A stretch of 54,357 nt of DNA from an uncultured Lachnospiraceae bacterium (GTDB lineage: Bacteria; Bacillota; Clostridia; Lachnospirales; Lachnospiraceae): NCBI GenBank assembly GCA_910588955.1, contig CAJURQ010000022.1, positions 1 to 54,357 of the forward strand. Direction: 5' to 3'. This document shows positions 15,791 to 23,868 of the stretch, piece after piece. The position numbers and the translations under genes are program-made. How positions within the stretch are numbered: position 1 is the first letter of the stretch; each line of letters begins with the position of its first letter. A model generated the notes under the pieces. It did no database searches. It was not told where the DNA came from and worked only from the letters and a program-made list of their open reading frames with translations.

Positions 15791-16159
15791 CTAGAATTCT
15801 AAGCCAGCTTCTCTGGCTGCGTCCGCTAATGCTGCAATCTTGCCCTGATATATGAAGCCGCCCCTGTCAAAGACTACGGCTTTGATACCCTTCTCAAGCG
15901 CTCTCTTAGCGATCACTGTTCCTACATATGCTGCCGCCTCAACGTCATTGGTCTTCTTAAGCTCGCCTCCTACGCTCTTCTCGAGTGTAGATGCCGCAAC
16001 TAAAGTATTTCCCACCGTATCGTCAATAATTTGAGCATACATATGATTATTGCTTCTGAACACAGCCAGACGCGGTCTCTCAGCGGTGCCGCTGAAACGG
16101 TTACGCATTCTGTTATGTTTCTTTACGCGAACTTTTTGTCTCGATTCTTTCTTAACCAT
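15791..16159 (-). CDS. rplR: 50S ribosomal protein L18
   Basis: A 122-residue L18 that binds 5S rRNA. It has the basic start KKESRQKVRVKKHNRMRNR, RPRLAVFRSNNHMYAQIIDD, and the C-terminal FDRGGFIYQGKIAALADAAR. The second in-frame ATG is taken as start because AGGAG lies nine bases before it and only three before the first. Confidence 0.97.
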   Translation of the reverse strand: MVKKESRQKVRVKKHNRMRNRFSGTAERPRLAVFRSNNHMYAQIIDDTVGNTLVAASTLEKSVGGELKKTNDVEAAAYVGTVIAKRALEKGIKAVVFDRGGFIYQGKIAALADAAREAGLEF

Positions 16160-16179
16160 TTCCATACTCTCCTTATCTG

Positions 16180-16722
16180 TTATTTCTTACCGGTCTTACC
16201 AACTTTACGTCTGATTGTCTCATCAGCATACTTGATGCCCTTGCCCTTATAAGGCTCAGGACGTCTCTGGTCTCTGATTTCAGCCGCAAACTGACCTACT
16301 TTTTCTTTATCGATGCCCTTGACGATGATCAGGTTCTGCCCTTCCACAACTGTCTCGATGCCCTCAGGGTCTGTCATCTCTACGGGGTGGGAGTATCCTA
16401 AGTTGAGTGTCAGCTTCTTGCCGGACTTAGCGGCTCTGTAACCGACGCCGTTTACCTCCAGCTTTTTCTCGAAGCCATCCGTCACACCGACTACCATGTT
16501 GTGAATCAGTGTTCTTGTCAAACCGTGGAAGGATTTCATCTTCTTCAGGTCGTTCGGTCTGGAAACCAGAATCTGATCGCCCTCCACCTTAATTTCCATC
16601 TCTGCGGGAAGCGTTCTCTCAAGCGTTCCCTTGGGACCTTTTACAGTCACTTTATTATTTTCTGCAACCTCCACAGTCACACCTGCGGGGATCGCGATTG
16701 GCATTCTTCCTATACGTGACAT
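16180..16722 (-). CDS. rplF: 50S ribosomal protein L6
   Basis: A 180-residue L6 with the duplicated fold. It shows MSRIGRMPIAIPAGV at the start, NKVTVKGPKGTLERTLP, and in the second half the rRNA-binding IRDQRRPEPYKGKGIKY. It lies between rpsH and rplR. The 154-base spacer from rpsH is unusually long for this operon and contains hairpins. Confidence 0.98.
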   Translation of the reverse strand: MSRIGRMPIAIPAGVTVEVAENNKVTVKGPKGTLERTLPAEMEIKVEGDQILVSRPNDLKKMKSFHGLTRTLIHNMVVGVTDGFEKKLEVNGVGYRAAKSGKKLTLNLGYSHPVEMTDPEGIETVVEGQNLIIVKGIDKEKVGQFAAEIRDQRRPEPYKGKGIKYADETIRRKVGKTGKK

Positions 16723-16779
16723 GCCCGTACCTCCTGTATTATTTGTTATAGAAATGTTTTACGTCGGACTCTAAAATCC

Positions 16780-16871
16780 ATCTGCTACGCAGATTCGCCG
16801 CTTCGCGGCTTCTGATTTTCTCGTTGTGTGTCGCATAAAATCAAATACTCGCTTCGCTCGTGCTTGATTTT
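16780..16871. repeat. Three hairpins in the rpsH-rplF spacer
   Basis: ATCTGC-TAC-GCAGAT and GCCGC-TTC-GCGGC are followed by an 8-bp pairing, AAAATCAA (16837-16844) with TTGATTTT (16864-16871). They lie between two ribosomal genes on the same transcript, with no obvious terminator tail. Confidence 0.6.
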
Positions 16872-16876
16872 ATTGC

Positions 16877-17278
16877 TTACCACACAAATGCTAATACTTC
16901 GCCGCCTACCTGAAGCTCTCTTGCCTTCTTGTCAGTCACAACACCCTGGTTCGTGGAGATGATCGCCACCCCCAAGCCGCCGAGCACTCTGGGCAGCTCT
17001 TCCTTGCCCGCATACACACGAAGACCGGGCTTGGAAATTCTCTTGATTCCGGAAATGATCTTATCGTTCTTGTCCTCTCCGTACTTTAAGGTAATATGGA
17101 TGGTCTTGAAACTGCCGTTCTCGATCACATCAAATTTTCTGATATACCCTTCCTCTAAGAGAATCTGCGCGATAGCCAGCTTCATCTTGGATGAGGGCAC
17201 ATCTACTGTATCATGCTTTGCAGTGTTTGCGTTACGGATTCTCGTAAGCATATCTGCAATCGGATCGCTCATTGTCAT
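16877..17278 (-). CDS. rpsH: 30S ribosomal protein S8
   Basis: A 133-residue S8, a primary 16S-binding protein. SDPIADMLTRIRNANTA at the start and the C-terminal GVAIISTNQGVVTDKKARE are the family signatures. The first ATG has GGAGG seven bases upstream; an ATG two codons later is possible. It follows the S14 gene with a 49-base gap. Confidence 0.98.
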   Translation of the reverse strand: MTMSDPIADMLTRIRNANTAKHDTVDVPSSKMKLAIAQILLEEGYIRKFDVIENGSFKTIHITLKYGEDKNDKIISGIKRISKPGLRVYAGKEELPRVLGGLGVAIISTNQGVVTDKKARELQVGGEVLAFVW

Positions 17279-17327
17279 GATTTTTCCTCCTATATATTAT
17301 ACTTGCTTAGAAAATCTTTTGGTTTTG

Positions 17328-17513
17328 TTACCAGCTGGCTTTCTTAACGCCGGGAATCTGTCCCTTATATGCTAACTCACGGAAACAGATTCTGCAGATT
17401 CCGTACTTTCTCAGATAAGCATGTGGACGACCACAGATTTTGCAGCGGTTGTACGCTCTCACAGCGAATTTCGGTTTGCGCTGCTGTTTGATCTTCATTG
17501 CTGTCTTAGCCAT
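17328..17513 (-). CDS. rpsZ: 30S ribosomal protein S14, zinc type (type Z)
   Basis: A 61-residue short S14 with a zinc site formed by Cys24, Cys27, Cys40 and Cys43 (CKICGRPHAYLRKYGICRIC). This is the zinc-dependent form usual in the spc operon of Gram-positive bacteria; no zinc-free paralogue is in this window. It lies between rplE and rpsH. Confidence 0.98.
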   Translation of the reverse strand: MAKTAMKIKQQRKPKFAVRAYNRCKICGRPHAYLRKYGICRICFRELAYKGQIPGVKKASW

Positions 17514-17527
17514 GAAATTACCTCCTT

Positions 17528-18070
17528 CTATTTGGCGAATGGCATATTAAATAATCTCAACAACTCACGGGCTTCCTCATCCGTCTTGGCTGTGGTGACG
17601 AAGATAATATCCATACCTCTCACCTTATCAACCTTATCGTACTCGATCTCGGGGAAGATAATCTGTTCCTTGATACCGAGTGCATAGTTGCCTCTGCCGT
17701 CGAAGGAGTTGGCGCTCACGCCTCTAAAGTCACGCACACGGGGAAGAGCCAGATTTACGAGTCTGTCAAGGAACTCGTACATCTTGTCGCCGCGAAGCGT
17801 TGTCTTACAGCCGATCGACTGTCCCTCTCTGATCTTGAAGTTTGCGATGGAGTGCTTTGCCTTTGTGATAATCGCTTTCTGACCGGTGATGGTCTCCATA
17901 TCACTCACAGCCGACTCTAACACCTTCGCGTTCTCCTTCGCTTCACCGACGCCCATGTTGATCACGATCTTGTCAAGCTTCGGAACTTCCATGACATTTT
18001 TATATCCAAACTTTTTGACCATAGCATCTACGATCTCGTTTTTATACATATCTTTAAGTCTGCTACTCAC
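17528..18070 (-). CDS. rplE: 50S ribosomal protein L5
   Basis: A 180-residue L5 that binds 5S rRNA and contacts the P-site tRNA. Its KIVINMGVGEA, GQKAIITKAKHSIANFKIREG and RDFRGVSANSFDGRGNYALG segments match the family throughout. It follows rplX with a 24-base gap. Confidence 0.98.
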   Translation of the reverse strand: MSSRLKDMYKNEIVDAMVKKFGYKNVMEVPKLDKIVINMGVGEAKENAKVLESAVSDMETITGQKAIITKAKHSIANFKIREGQSIGCKTTLRGDKMYEFLDRLVNLALPRVRDFRGVSANSFDGRGNYALGIKEQIIFPEIEYDKVDKVRGMDIIFVTTAKTDEEARELLRLFNMPFAK

Positions 18071-18094
18071 GCTTATGGATCTCCTTTCTTAAAT

Positions 18095-18406
18095 TTAATC
18101 GATGATGTCGCCCGTGGACTTGGCGTAACGTACTTTCTTATCCTTCTCGATCTTAAAACCGATTCTGGTCGCCTTGCCCTTGTGCACATACATCACGTTG
18201 GAAGCGTCGATGGGAGCTTCCTTCTGAACGATACCGCCGTTCTGGTTCGCTACGGAAGGCTTCTCATGCTTGGTAATCTTGTTGATGCCTTCCACAAGAA
18301 CCTTGTTGTTCTTCCTGTCTACAGAAATTACCTTGCCTTCTTTGTCTTTATCCTTGCCGGCGATCACCTTAACGGTATCACCCTTCTTAATCTTAAACGT
18401 TGACAT
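18095..18406 (-). CDS. rplX: 50S ribosomal protein L24
   Basis: A 103-residue L24, an assembly initiator of the 50S subunit. The KOW motif is near the N-terminus (KKGDTVKVIAGKDKDKEGKV), followed by VLVEGINKITKHEKPSVANQ and KGKATRIGFKIE. It lies between rplN and rplE. Confidence 0.98.
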   Translation of the reverse strand: MSTFKIKKGDTVKVIAGKDKDKEGKVISVDRKNNKVLVEGINKITKHEKPSVANQNGGIVQKEAPIDASNVMYVHKGKATRIGFKIEKDKKVRYAKSTGDIID

Positions 18407-18417
18407 ACCGGCACCTC

Positions 18418-18786
18418 CTATAATACTTCCGGAGCCAGTGAAACAATTTTCATAAACTGTTTATCACGAAGCTCTCTTGCTACTGGTCCAAAAATACGGG
18501 TTCCTCTGGGAGTCTTATCATCTTTGATGATAACAGCAGCATTTTCGTCAAATCTGATGTAAGATCCATCCTTACGTCTTGCGCCCTTCACGGTACGCAC
18601 AACGACAGCCTTCACGACGTCGCCTTTTTTTACAACGCCGCCTGGTGTTGCATCTTTGACCGTAGCGACGATCGTATCACCTATACGCGCATATCTTCTT
18701 GTAGATCCGCCCATAACCCTGATGCACAGGAGTTCTTTTGCACCGGTGTTATCAGCAACCTTCAATCTGCTTTCCTGTTGAATCAT
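18418..18786 (-). CDS. rplN: 50S ribosomal protein L14
   Basis: A 122-residue L14 that forms intersubunit bridges. It starts IQQESRLKVADNTGAKELLC and has RYARIGDTIVATVKDA and FDENAAVIIKDDKTPRGTRI, all canonical. It follows rpsQ with a 24-base gap. Confidence 0.98.
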   Translation of the reverse strand: MIQQESRLKVADNTGAKELLCIRVMGGSTRRYARIGDTIVATVKDATPGGVVKKGDVVKAVVVRTVKGARRKDGSYIRFDENAAVIIKDDKTPRGTRIFGPVARELRDKQFMKIVSLAPEVL

Positions 18787-18810
18787 GCTAACTTTCTCCT
18801 TCCGAAAATT

Positions 18811-19065
18811 TTACTTAACTTTCTCAACGATCTCCACAAGTCTCCATCTCTTGTCCTTAGACAGCGGTCTGGTCTCCATCACCTTTACGGTATCGCCGAT
18901 GCTGCACTCGTTGTTCTCGTCGTGCGCCTTTAACTTGTAGGTCTTCTTCACGATCTTCTTGTAAAGCGGGTGCTTTACGTGATCTTCTATCGCTACCACA
19001 ATGGTCTTATCCATCTTATTGCTTGTAACCTTGCCGGTACGAGTTTTTCTCAGATTTCTTTCCAC
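18811..19065 (-). CDS. rpsQ: 30S ribosomal protein S17
   Basis: An 84-residue OB-fold protein of the small-subunit body. It has KTRTGKVTSNKMDKTIVVAI, HPLYKKIVKKTYKLKAHDE and ETRPLSKDKRWRLVEI. It follows rpmC with a 24-base gap. Confidence 0.98.
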   Translation of the reverse strand: MERNLRKTRTGKVTSNKMDKTIVVAIEDHVKHPLYKKIVKKTYKLKAHDENNECSIGDTVKVMETRPLSKDKRWRLVEIVEKVK

Positions 19066-19089
19066 GATTGATTCTCTCCTTTCGAACGC

Positions 19090-19299
19090 TTAGTTAGCCG
19101 CCTTAGCCTTCTGCGTGATCACCGTCTGGATTCTGGCGATATTCCTTCTCACTTCTTTGATCCGCGCCGTATTGTCCAACTGGTTTGTCGCGTTCTGGAA
19201 TCTCAAGTTGAAAAGCTCTTTCTTAGCGTCTACCAGCTCCTGTGCTAATTCAGCATCTGATTTTTTATTTAAATCTTCCACATATCTATTAGTTTTCAT
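19090..19299 (-). CDS. rpmC: 50S ribosomal protein L29
   Basis: A 69-residue two-helix protein beside the peptide exit tunnel that forms part of the SRP and trigger-factor docking site. It shows LNKKSDAELAQELVDAKKEL, FNLRFQNATNQLDN and IKEVRRNIARIQTV. The ATG chosen (MKTNRYVEDL) lies inside the end of rplP, giving an 11-base overlap; a further upstream frame is only rplP in another phase. Confidence 0.96.
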   Translation of the reverse strand: MKTNRYVEDLNKKSDAELAQELVDAKKELFNLRFQNATNQLDNTARIKEVRRNIARIQTVITQKAKAAN

Positions 19300-19726
19300 T
19301 TGCCACACCGCCTTCCAAGTCTGCTTTAGAAACGATTTTACATTTGCAAGGAAGTTTATGGGTTGCAAGACGCAGCGCTTCTTTTGCCACATCCTCAGCC
19401 ACTCCGGCGATCTCGAACATCACGCGGCCGGGCTTAACAACTGCTACCCAGTATTCCAAAGTTCCCTTACCGGAACCCATACGTGTCTCTGCCGGCTTCG
19501 CAGTAACGGGCTTATCCGGGAAAATCTTGATCCAAACTTTACCGCCACGCTTGATGTGTCTTGTCATAGCGATACGTGCCGCCTCTATCTGATTGGACTT
19601 GATCCAACAGGGCTCCATTGCCACGATACCGTACTCACCGTAGGTAATTGTGTTGCCGCGGGTCGCTTTACCCGCCATGGAACCACGGAACTGTTTACGA
19701 CGTTTTACTCTTTTTGGCATTAACAT
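19289..19726 (-). CDS. rplP: 50S ribosomal protein L16
   Basis: A 145-residue L16 near the A-site tRNA elbow. MLMPKRVKRRKQFRGSMAGK is the standard N-terminus, with GSGKGTLEYWVAVVKPGRVM and ALRLATHKLPCKCKIV following. Its ATG overlaps the rpsC stop (TAATG). Confidence 0.98.
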   Translation of the reverse strand: MLMPKRVKRRKQFRGSMAGKATRGNTITYGEYGIVAMEPCWIKSNQIEAARIAMTRHIKRGGKVWIKIFPDKPVTAKPAETRMGSGKGTLEYWVAVVKPGRVMFEIAGVAEDVAKEALRLATHKLPCKCKIVSKADLEGGVANEN

Positions 19727-20382
19727 TATTTATCGCTCCCTTCCTTGTTAGATTTAGTCGGAAGTACCTCGCCTTTGTAAATCCATACCTTTACGCCGAG
19801 CTTACCGTAAGTGGTATCCGCCTCAGCAAAACCATAGTCAATATCTGCTCTCAGTGTCTGCAGCGGAATGGTGCCCTCGCTGTAGAACTCGGTGCGGGCA
19901 ATGTCCGCGCCGCCAAGACGACCGGAAACGGCTGCCTTGATACCTTCCGCGCCCGCCTTCATGGTACGACCCATGCAGGACTTCATTGCACGTCTGAAAG
20001 ATACGCGGTTCTCAAGCTGCTGCGCGATGTTCTCCGCAACAAGCTGCGCATCCTTGTCAGGTCTCTTGATCTCCTTGATGTCAACAAGAACCTTCTTGCC
20101 TGTCATCTTGGAAAGCTCTTTCTTGGTTATCTCGATCTCTGCGCCGCCCTTGCCGATCACAACGCCGGGTTTTGCGGTGTAGATGATAACCTTCACTCTG
20201 TCAGACGCTCTCTCGATCTCGATCTTAGAGATGCCTGCGCTGTATAACTTCTTCTTTAAATATTCTCTGATATTGTAATCTTCTACTAAAAAGTCAGCAA
20301 ACTCTCCGTCAGCATACCACTTGGAATCCCAATCTTTGATGATACCGACTCTCAATCCGTGCGGATTAACTTTCTGTCCCAT
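19726..20382 (-). CDS. rpsC: 30S ribosomal protein S3
   Basis: A 218-residue S3 lining the mRNA entry tunnel. The type II KH domain contains the GVVIGKGGAEIE loop, and the C-domain has SFRRAMKSCMGRTMKAGAEG and GRLGGADIARTEFYSEGTIP. It is located between rplV and rplP. Confidence 0.98.
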   Translation of the reverse strand: MGQKVNPHGLRVGIIKDWDSKWYADGEFADFLVEDYNIREYLKKKLYSAGISKIEIERASDRVKVIIYTAKPGVVIGKGGAEIEITKKELSKMTGKKVLVDIKEIKRPDKDAQLVAENIAQQLENRVSFRRAMKSCMGRTMKAGAEGIKAAVSGRLGGADIARTEFYSEGTIPLQTLRADIDYGFAEADTTYGKLGVKVWIYKGEVLPTKSNKEGSDK

Positions 20383-20406
20383 GTTGTTCTCCTTCCTAAT
20401 CTGATC

Positions 20407-20811
20407 CTATCTTGCATCGAGAACGATCGTGATGTGGCTCATTCTCTTCTCAATCCTGTAAGCTCTGCCCTGTGCTCTGGGCTGAATCCGCTTCATGGTA
20501 GGTCCTTTATTTGCATAGCACTCTGCTACATAAAGATTTTCCGGATTCGGATACTTTGTAGGGTCCTGACTGTATTTGTACTCGGCGTTTGCAATAGCCG
20601 ACTCCAGCAGCTTCTTGATGATGCTGGACGCATATCTGGGATTGTACGCGAGGATTCCGAGCGCTGTCTCGACATCCTTCCCCCTGATAGCATCTAACAC
20701 GAAACAAGCTTTCTGTACAGACACACGCGCGTAAGACAGCTTCGCTGAAGGTCTGACATCCTTGTTCGCGTTTCTCTCTCTCTTTATCTGGGATCTATGT
20801 CCTTTAGCCAT
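20407..20811 (-). CDS. rplV: 50S ribosomal protein L22
   Basis: A 134-residue L22 whose long beta-loop lines the exit tunnel. The core begins at SAKLSYARVSVQKACFVLDA and ends in RAYRIEKRMSHITIVL. An N-terminal basic extension of about 20 residues (KGHRSQIKRERNANKDVRP) makes it longer than the usual 110-115 residues. It follows rpsS. Confidence 0.97.
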   Translation of the reverse strand: MAKGHRSQIKRERNANKDVRPSAKLSYARVSVQKACFVLDAIRGKDVETALGILAYNPRYASSIIKKLLESAIANAEYKYSQDPTKYPNPENLYVAECYANKGPTMKRIQPRAQGRAYRIEKRMSHITIVLDAR

Positions 20812-20832
20812 AGATTGAAGCCTCCTTTCAAA

Positions 20833-21114
20833 TTAGCGAACTTTGGACTTTCTCTCGTCCTTATCATGTCCTCTATAAGTTCTGGTCGCCACGAACTCGC
20901 CGAGCTTGTGCCCAACCATATCCTCTGTAACATATACCGGTACGTGCTTTCTTCCGTCATGCACCGCGAAGGTGTGTCCTACGAAAGAAGGGAAAATCGT
21001 AGACCGGCGGGACCAAGTCTTAATAACCTGCTTCTGTCCCGACGCATTCATAGCATCTACTTTTTTCAGTAAGCTCGCATCCGCAAACGGTCCTTTTTTC
21101 AGTGATCTAGCCAT
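20833..21114 (-). CDS. rpsS: 30S ribosomal protein S19
   Basis: A 93-residue S19 of the small-subunit head. RSLKKGPFADASLLKKVD, TWSRRSTIFPSFVGHTFAVH and VGHKLGEFVATRTYRGH are typical. It follows rplB with an 18-base gap. Confidence 0.98.
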   Translation of the reverse strand: MARSLKKGPFADASLLKKVDAMNASGQKQVIKTWSRRSTIFPSFVGHTFAVHDGRKHVPVYVTEDMVGHKLGEFVATRTYRGHDKDERKSKVR

Positions 21115-21132
21115 GATCTATCTTTCCTCCTA

Positions 21133-21975
21133 TTATTTAATAGCTCTGCCGTCTCTTCTTCTCACAATCAGCTTATTAGAAGCTTTCTTCTTCTTACGGG
21201 TCTTAAGACCGAGTGCCGGTTTACCCCAAGGTGTACACGGACCCGGGCGTCCAATCGGAGCGCGTCCCTCACCACCGCCGTGCGGGTGATCGTTCGGGTT
21301 CATAACGGAACCGCGGACTGTAGGACGAATACCCATGTGGCGCTTACGTCCCGCCTTACCGATCTTGATCAGGTTGTGGTCTGTGTTACCCACCGTGCCG
21401 ATGGATGCCCTGCACACCATCGGAACCATTCTCATCTCACCGGAGGGAAGTCTTAAGGTCGCGTACTTGCCTTCCTTAGCCATCAGCTGTGCGCTGTTGC
21501 CTGCGGAGCGGACAAGCTGACCGCCCTTGCCAGGATATAACTCAATGTTGTGTACCAGTGTACCTACCGGAATCTCAGACAGAGGTAAGCAGTTGCCCAC
21601 TCTGATTTCTGCCTCAGGTCCGTTCATAACCTTCATGCCATCCTTCAATCCGTCCGGTGCAAGGATGTATGCCTTCTCACCGTCCTCGTAGCAGATCAGC
21701 GCGATGTTAGCCGTTCTGTTCGGATCGTACTCGATGCCGATTACCTTTGCGCTGATGCCGTCTTTATTTCTCTTAAAATCAATCTGTCTGTATAATCTTC
21801 TGTTTCCGCCGCCGTGATGTCTCACCGTAATCTTGCCCTGATTGTTGCGTCCCGCATTCTTCTTAATGGAAGAGCAGAGCGCCTTCTCGGGAGTCTTCTT
21901 CGTGATCTCGCTGAAATCAGAGCCGGTCATGTTACGTCTCGACGGTGTATACGGGTTATATGTCTTGATTGCCAT
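21133..21975 (-). CDS. rplB: 50S ribosomal protein L2
   Basis: A 280-residue L2, essential for subunit joining and the peptidyl transferase environment. NNQGKITVRHHGGGNRRLYR in the N-domain, and the C-terminal NPNDHPHGGGEGRAPIG with the conserved functional histidine, are intact. It is separated from rplW by about 125 bases containing two strong hairpins. Confidence 0.98.
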   Translation of the reverse strand: MAIKTYNPYTPSRRNMTGSDFSEITKKTPEKALCSSIKKNAGRNNQGKITVRHHGGGNRRLYRQIDFKRNKDGISAKVIGIEYDPNRTANIALICYEDGEKAYILAPDGLKDGMKVMNGPEAEIRVGNCLPLSEIPVGTLVHNIELYPGKGGQLVRSAGNSAQLMAKEGKYATLRLPSGEMRMVPMVCRASIGTVGNTDHNLIKIGKAGRKRHMGIRPTVRGSVMNPNDHPHGGGEGRAPIGRPGPCTPWGKPALGLKTRKKKKASNKLIVRRRDGRAIK

Positions 21976-22015
21976 GATTCCTTATCTCCTTTTTTCTATA
22001 TTTATTTCATAACCT

Positions 22016-22100
22016 GGAAGAATCTCTTGAGATTCTTCCAACCGAAGTTTTAGAATTTCTTTGGCGGCGTTTTTAAGATGCCTTAGAAATTCTCTTCGGT
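22016..22100. repeat. Two hairpins in the rplW-rplB spacer
   Basis: An 11-bp perfect stem (GGAAGAATCTC with GAGATTCTTCC) lies beside a second, longer fold. In that fold ACCGAAG and AGAATTTCT (22041-22060) pair with AGAAATTCT and CTTCGGT (22085-22100). The second abuts the rplW stop codon. No T tail follows on the minus strand. Confidence 0.65.
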
Positions 22101-22400
22101 TTAGAGCCCTGCAAAGATCTCGATATCCTTGCTGTCCTCAGTGAGCTGTACAATCGCTTTCTTGGTCTTAGCAGTCTTGCCGTAAACCATGCCGCGTCTC
22201 TTGGTCTTACCGTCTAAATTCATGGTGTTGACCTTCGCTACCTTCGCGCCCTCGAACATCTTCTCCACAGCCTCTTTAATCTGTGTCTTGTTTGCCTCCG
22301 GATGAACTAAGAAGGTGTACTTCTTATCGCTCATGCCCGCCATACTCTTCTCTGTAATCACAGGTTTGAGGATTACATCATAATACTGAATCGCTGCCAT
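22101..22400 (-). CDS. rplW: 50S ribosomal protein L23
   Basis: A 99-residue L23 at the exit-tunnel rim, the docking site for trigger factor and SRP. It shows YDVILKPVITEKSM, KYTFLVHPEANKTQIKEAVE and VNTMNLDGKTKRRGMVYGKT. Its start overlaps the rplD stop by one base. Confidence 0.98.
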   Translation of the reverse strand: MAAIQYYDVILKPVITEKSMAGMSDKKYTFLVHPEANKTQIKEAVEKMFEGAKVAKVNTMNLDGKTKRRGMVYGKTAKTKKAIVQLTEDSKDIEIFAGL

Positions 22401-23020
22401 TATGCAAACACCTCCTCGATCTTGGCTACGGCATCCTTGGTGAGCACCAGTGTGTCGCCCTTGAGGATGTCATACACGTTGATATTCTCAGCTACCGCCG
22501 TGTTGACTGTGGGAAGGTTTCTCGCGGAGAGAATCACGTTCTCATCCTGCCCGTCAATTACTACCATCGCCTTGTCAACCTTTAAGTTATCCATAACCTT
22601 CTTGAAATCTTTTGTCTTGATCGCATCAAACTTTAACTCGTCAAGCACAATCAGCTTGTTGTCCTGCACCCTGCTTGTCAGAACGGACTTGAGCGCTGCT
22701 CTCTTCTCCTTCTTGTTCAGCTTGAAGGAATAATCTCTGGGTGTGGGAGCAAACACAACGCCGCCGCCTTTCCACTGGGGCGCTCTGGTCGAACCCTGTC
22801 TCGCATGACCCGTGCCCTTCTGTCTCCAAGGCTTTCTTCCGCCGCCGGAAACCTCCGAGCGGGTCTTAGCTTTCTGTGTGCCCTGACGCTTGTTCGCAAG
22901 ATTCTGAACGACTGCCATGTGTACCAAGTGCTCGTTAATCTCGACACCAAACACCGCATCGTTTAAGTCCATCTTGCCGACTTCTTTACCTTCCATATTA
23001 TAAACAGATACGTTTGCCAT
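22400..23020 (-). CDS. rplD: 50S ribosomal protein L4
   Basis: A 206-residue L4 whose extended loop reaches the exit tunnel (KTRSEVSGGGRKPWRQKGTG, ARQGSTRAPQWKGGGVVFAP). The start MANVSVYNMEG is chosen because GGAGG lies ten bases before it; an in-frame start 12 codons earlier would lie across that site. It lies between rplC and rplW. Confidence 0.97.
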   Translation of the reverse strand: MANVSVYNMEGKEVGKMDLNDAVFGVEINEHLVHMAVVQNLANKRQGTQKAKTRSEVSGGGRKPWRQKGTGHARQGSTRAPQWKGGGVVFAPTPRDYSFKLNKKEKRAALKSVLTSRVQDNKLIVLDELKFDAIKTKDFKKVMDNLKVDKAMVVIDGQDENVILSARNLPTVNTAVAENINVYDILKGDTLVLTKDAVAKIEEVFA

Positions 23021-23055
23021 CTGAAATGGTCCTCCTTTCATCTGCGGCTTCGCCA

Positions 23056-23742
23056 CTATTTCGCATCAACCTTAGTTGTCTCTTTGATGGTTACTAAGGC
23101 TTTTCTGGGACCGGGCACCGCGCCCTTTACCAGAATGAGGTTCTTGTCCGCGTCAACTCGAACGATCGTGAGGTTCTGTACTGTAACCTTGACGCAGCCC
23201 ATGTGTCCCGGCATCCCCTTGCCCTTAAACACTCTGCTGGGTGAGGAGCAGGCACCGTTGGAACCCTGATGGCGATGGAACTTGGAACCGTGTGTCATAG
23301 GTCCTCTGTGCTGACCGTGTCTCTTGATAGCGCCCTGGAATCCCTTACCTTTGGAGATTGCCGTCGCGTCAACTCTGTCGCCAGCCTCAAAGATATCCGC
23401 TTTGATCTCGCTGCCGAGCGTGTACTCGTCCGCGTTCTCAAACTTAAACTCTCTGATAAATCTCTTGCAGGAAACGCCTGCCTTATCAAAGTGACCCTTC
23501 TGCGCCTTATTCACGCCGTGGCGATGAATCACTTCCTTATTTCCGCCCTTGTCCTTGTTGACAATCTTTTCCTTCTTGTCCACAAAGCCTACCTGCACCG
23601 CGCTGTAACCGTCGTTCTCCACGGTCTTAATCTGCGTCACCGCGCAGGGACCTGCCTGAAGTACGGTAACCGGTGTCAGTGTGCCGTCCTCGTTGAAGAT
23701 TTGAGTCATTCCGACTTTTGTTGCCAAAATTGCTTTCTTCAT
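23056..23742 (-). CDS. rplC: 50S ribosomal protein L3
   Basis: A 228-residue L3, an early-assembly protein near the peptidyl transferase centre. AILATKVGMTQIFNEDGTL at the start, SKGKGFQGAIKRHGQHRGPM, and FKGKGMPGHMGCVKVTVQNL are family hallmarks. A 126-base spacer with alternative hairpins separates it from rpsJ. Confidence 0.98.
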   Translation of the reverse strand: MKKAILATKVGMTQIFNEDGTLTPVTVLQAGPCAVTQIKTVENDGYSAVQVGFVDKKEKIVNKDKGGNKEVIHRHGVNKAQKGHFDKAGVSCKRFIREFKFENADEYTLGSEIKADIFEAGDRVDATAISKGKGFQGAIKRHGQHRGPMTHGSKFHRHQGSNGACSSPSRVFKGKGMPGHMGCVKVTVQNLTIVRVDADKNLILVKGAVPGPRKALVTIKETTKVDAK

Positions 23743-23771
23743 TCTTTCTTACCTCCTGTTGTTCTACAGCG

Positions 23772-23853
23772 GACCCGATCCAGTAAATCCTCTTATACGA
23801 AGAACCGCTTGCGGTTCTTCAGGAGTTAATCCCGCAGGGATTTACTCCGGGTC
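23772..23853. repeat. Nested hairpins in the rpsJ-rplC spacer, with alternative pairing
   Basis: GAAGAACCGC-TT-GCGGTTCTTC (23799-23820) is followed by GGAGTTAATCCC-GCA-GGGATTTACTCC (23822-23848, one mismatch). GACCCG (23772) can pair with CGGGTC (23848-23853). AGTAAATCC upstream (about 23782) is also complementary to GGATTTACT inside the second hairpin, so two exclusive folds are possible. Confidence 0.6.
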
Positions 23854-23868
23854 ATCCTAGTAGGGGTC

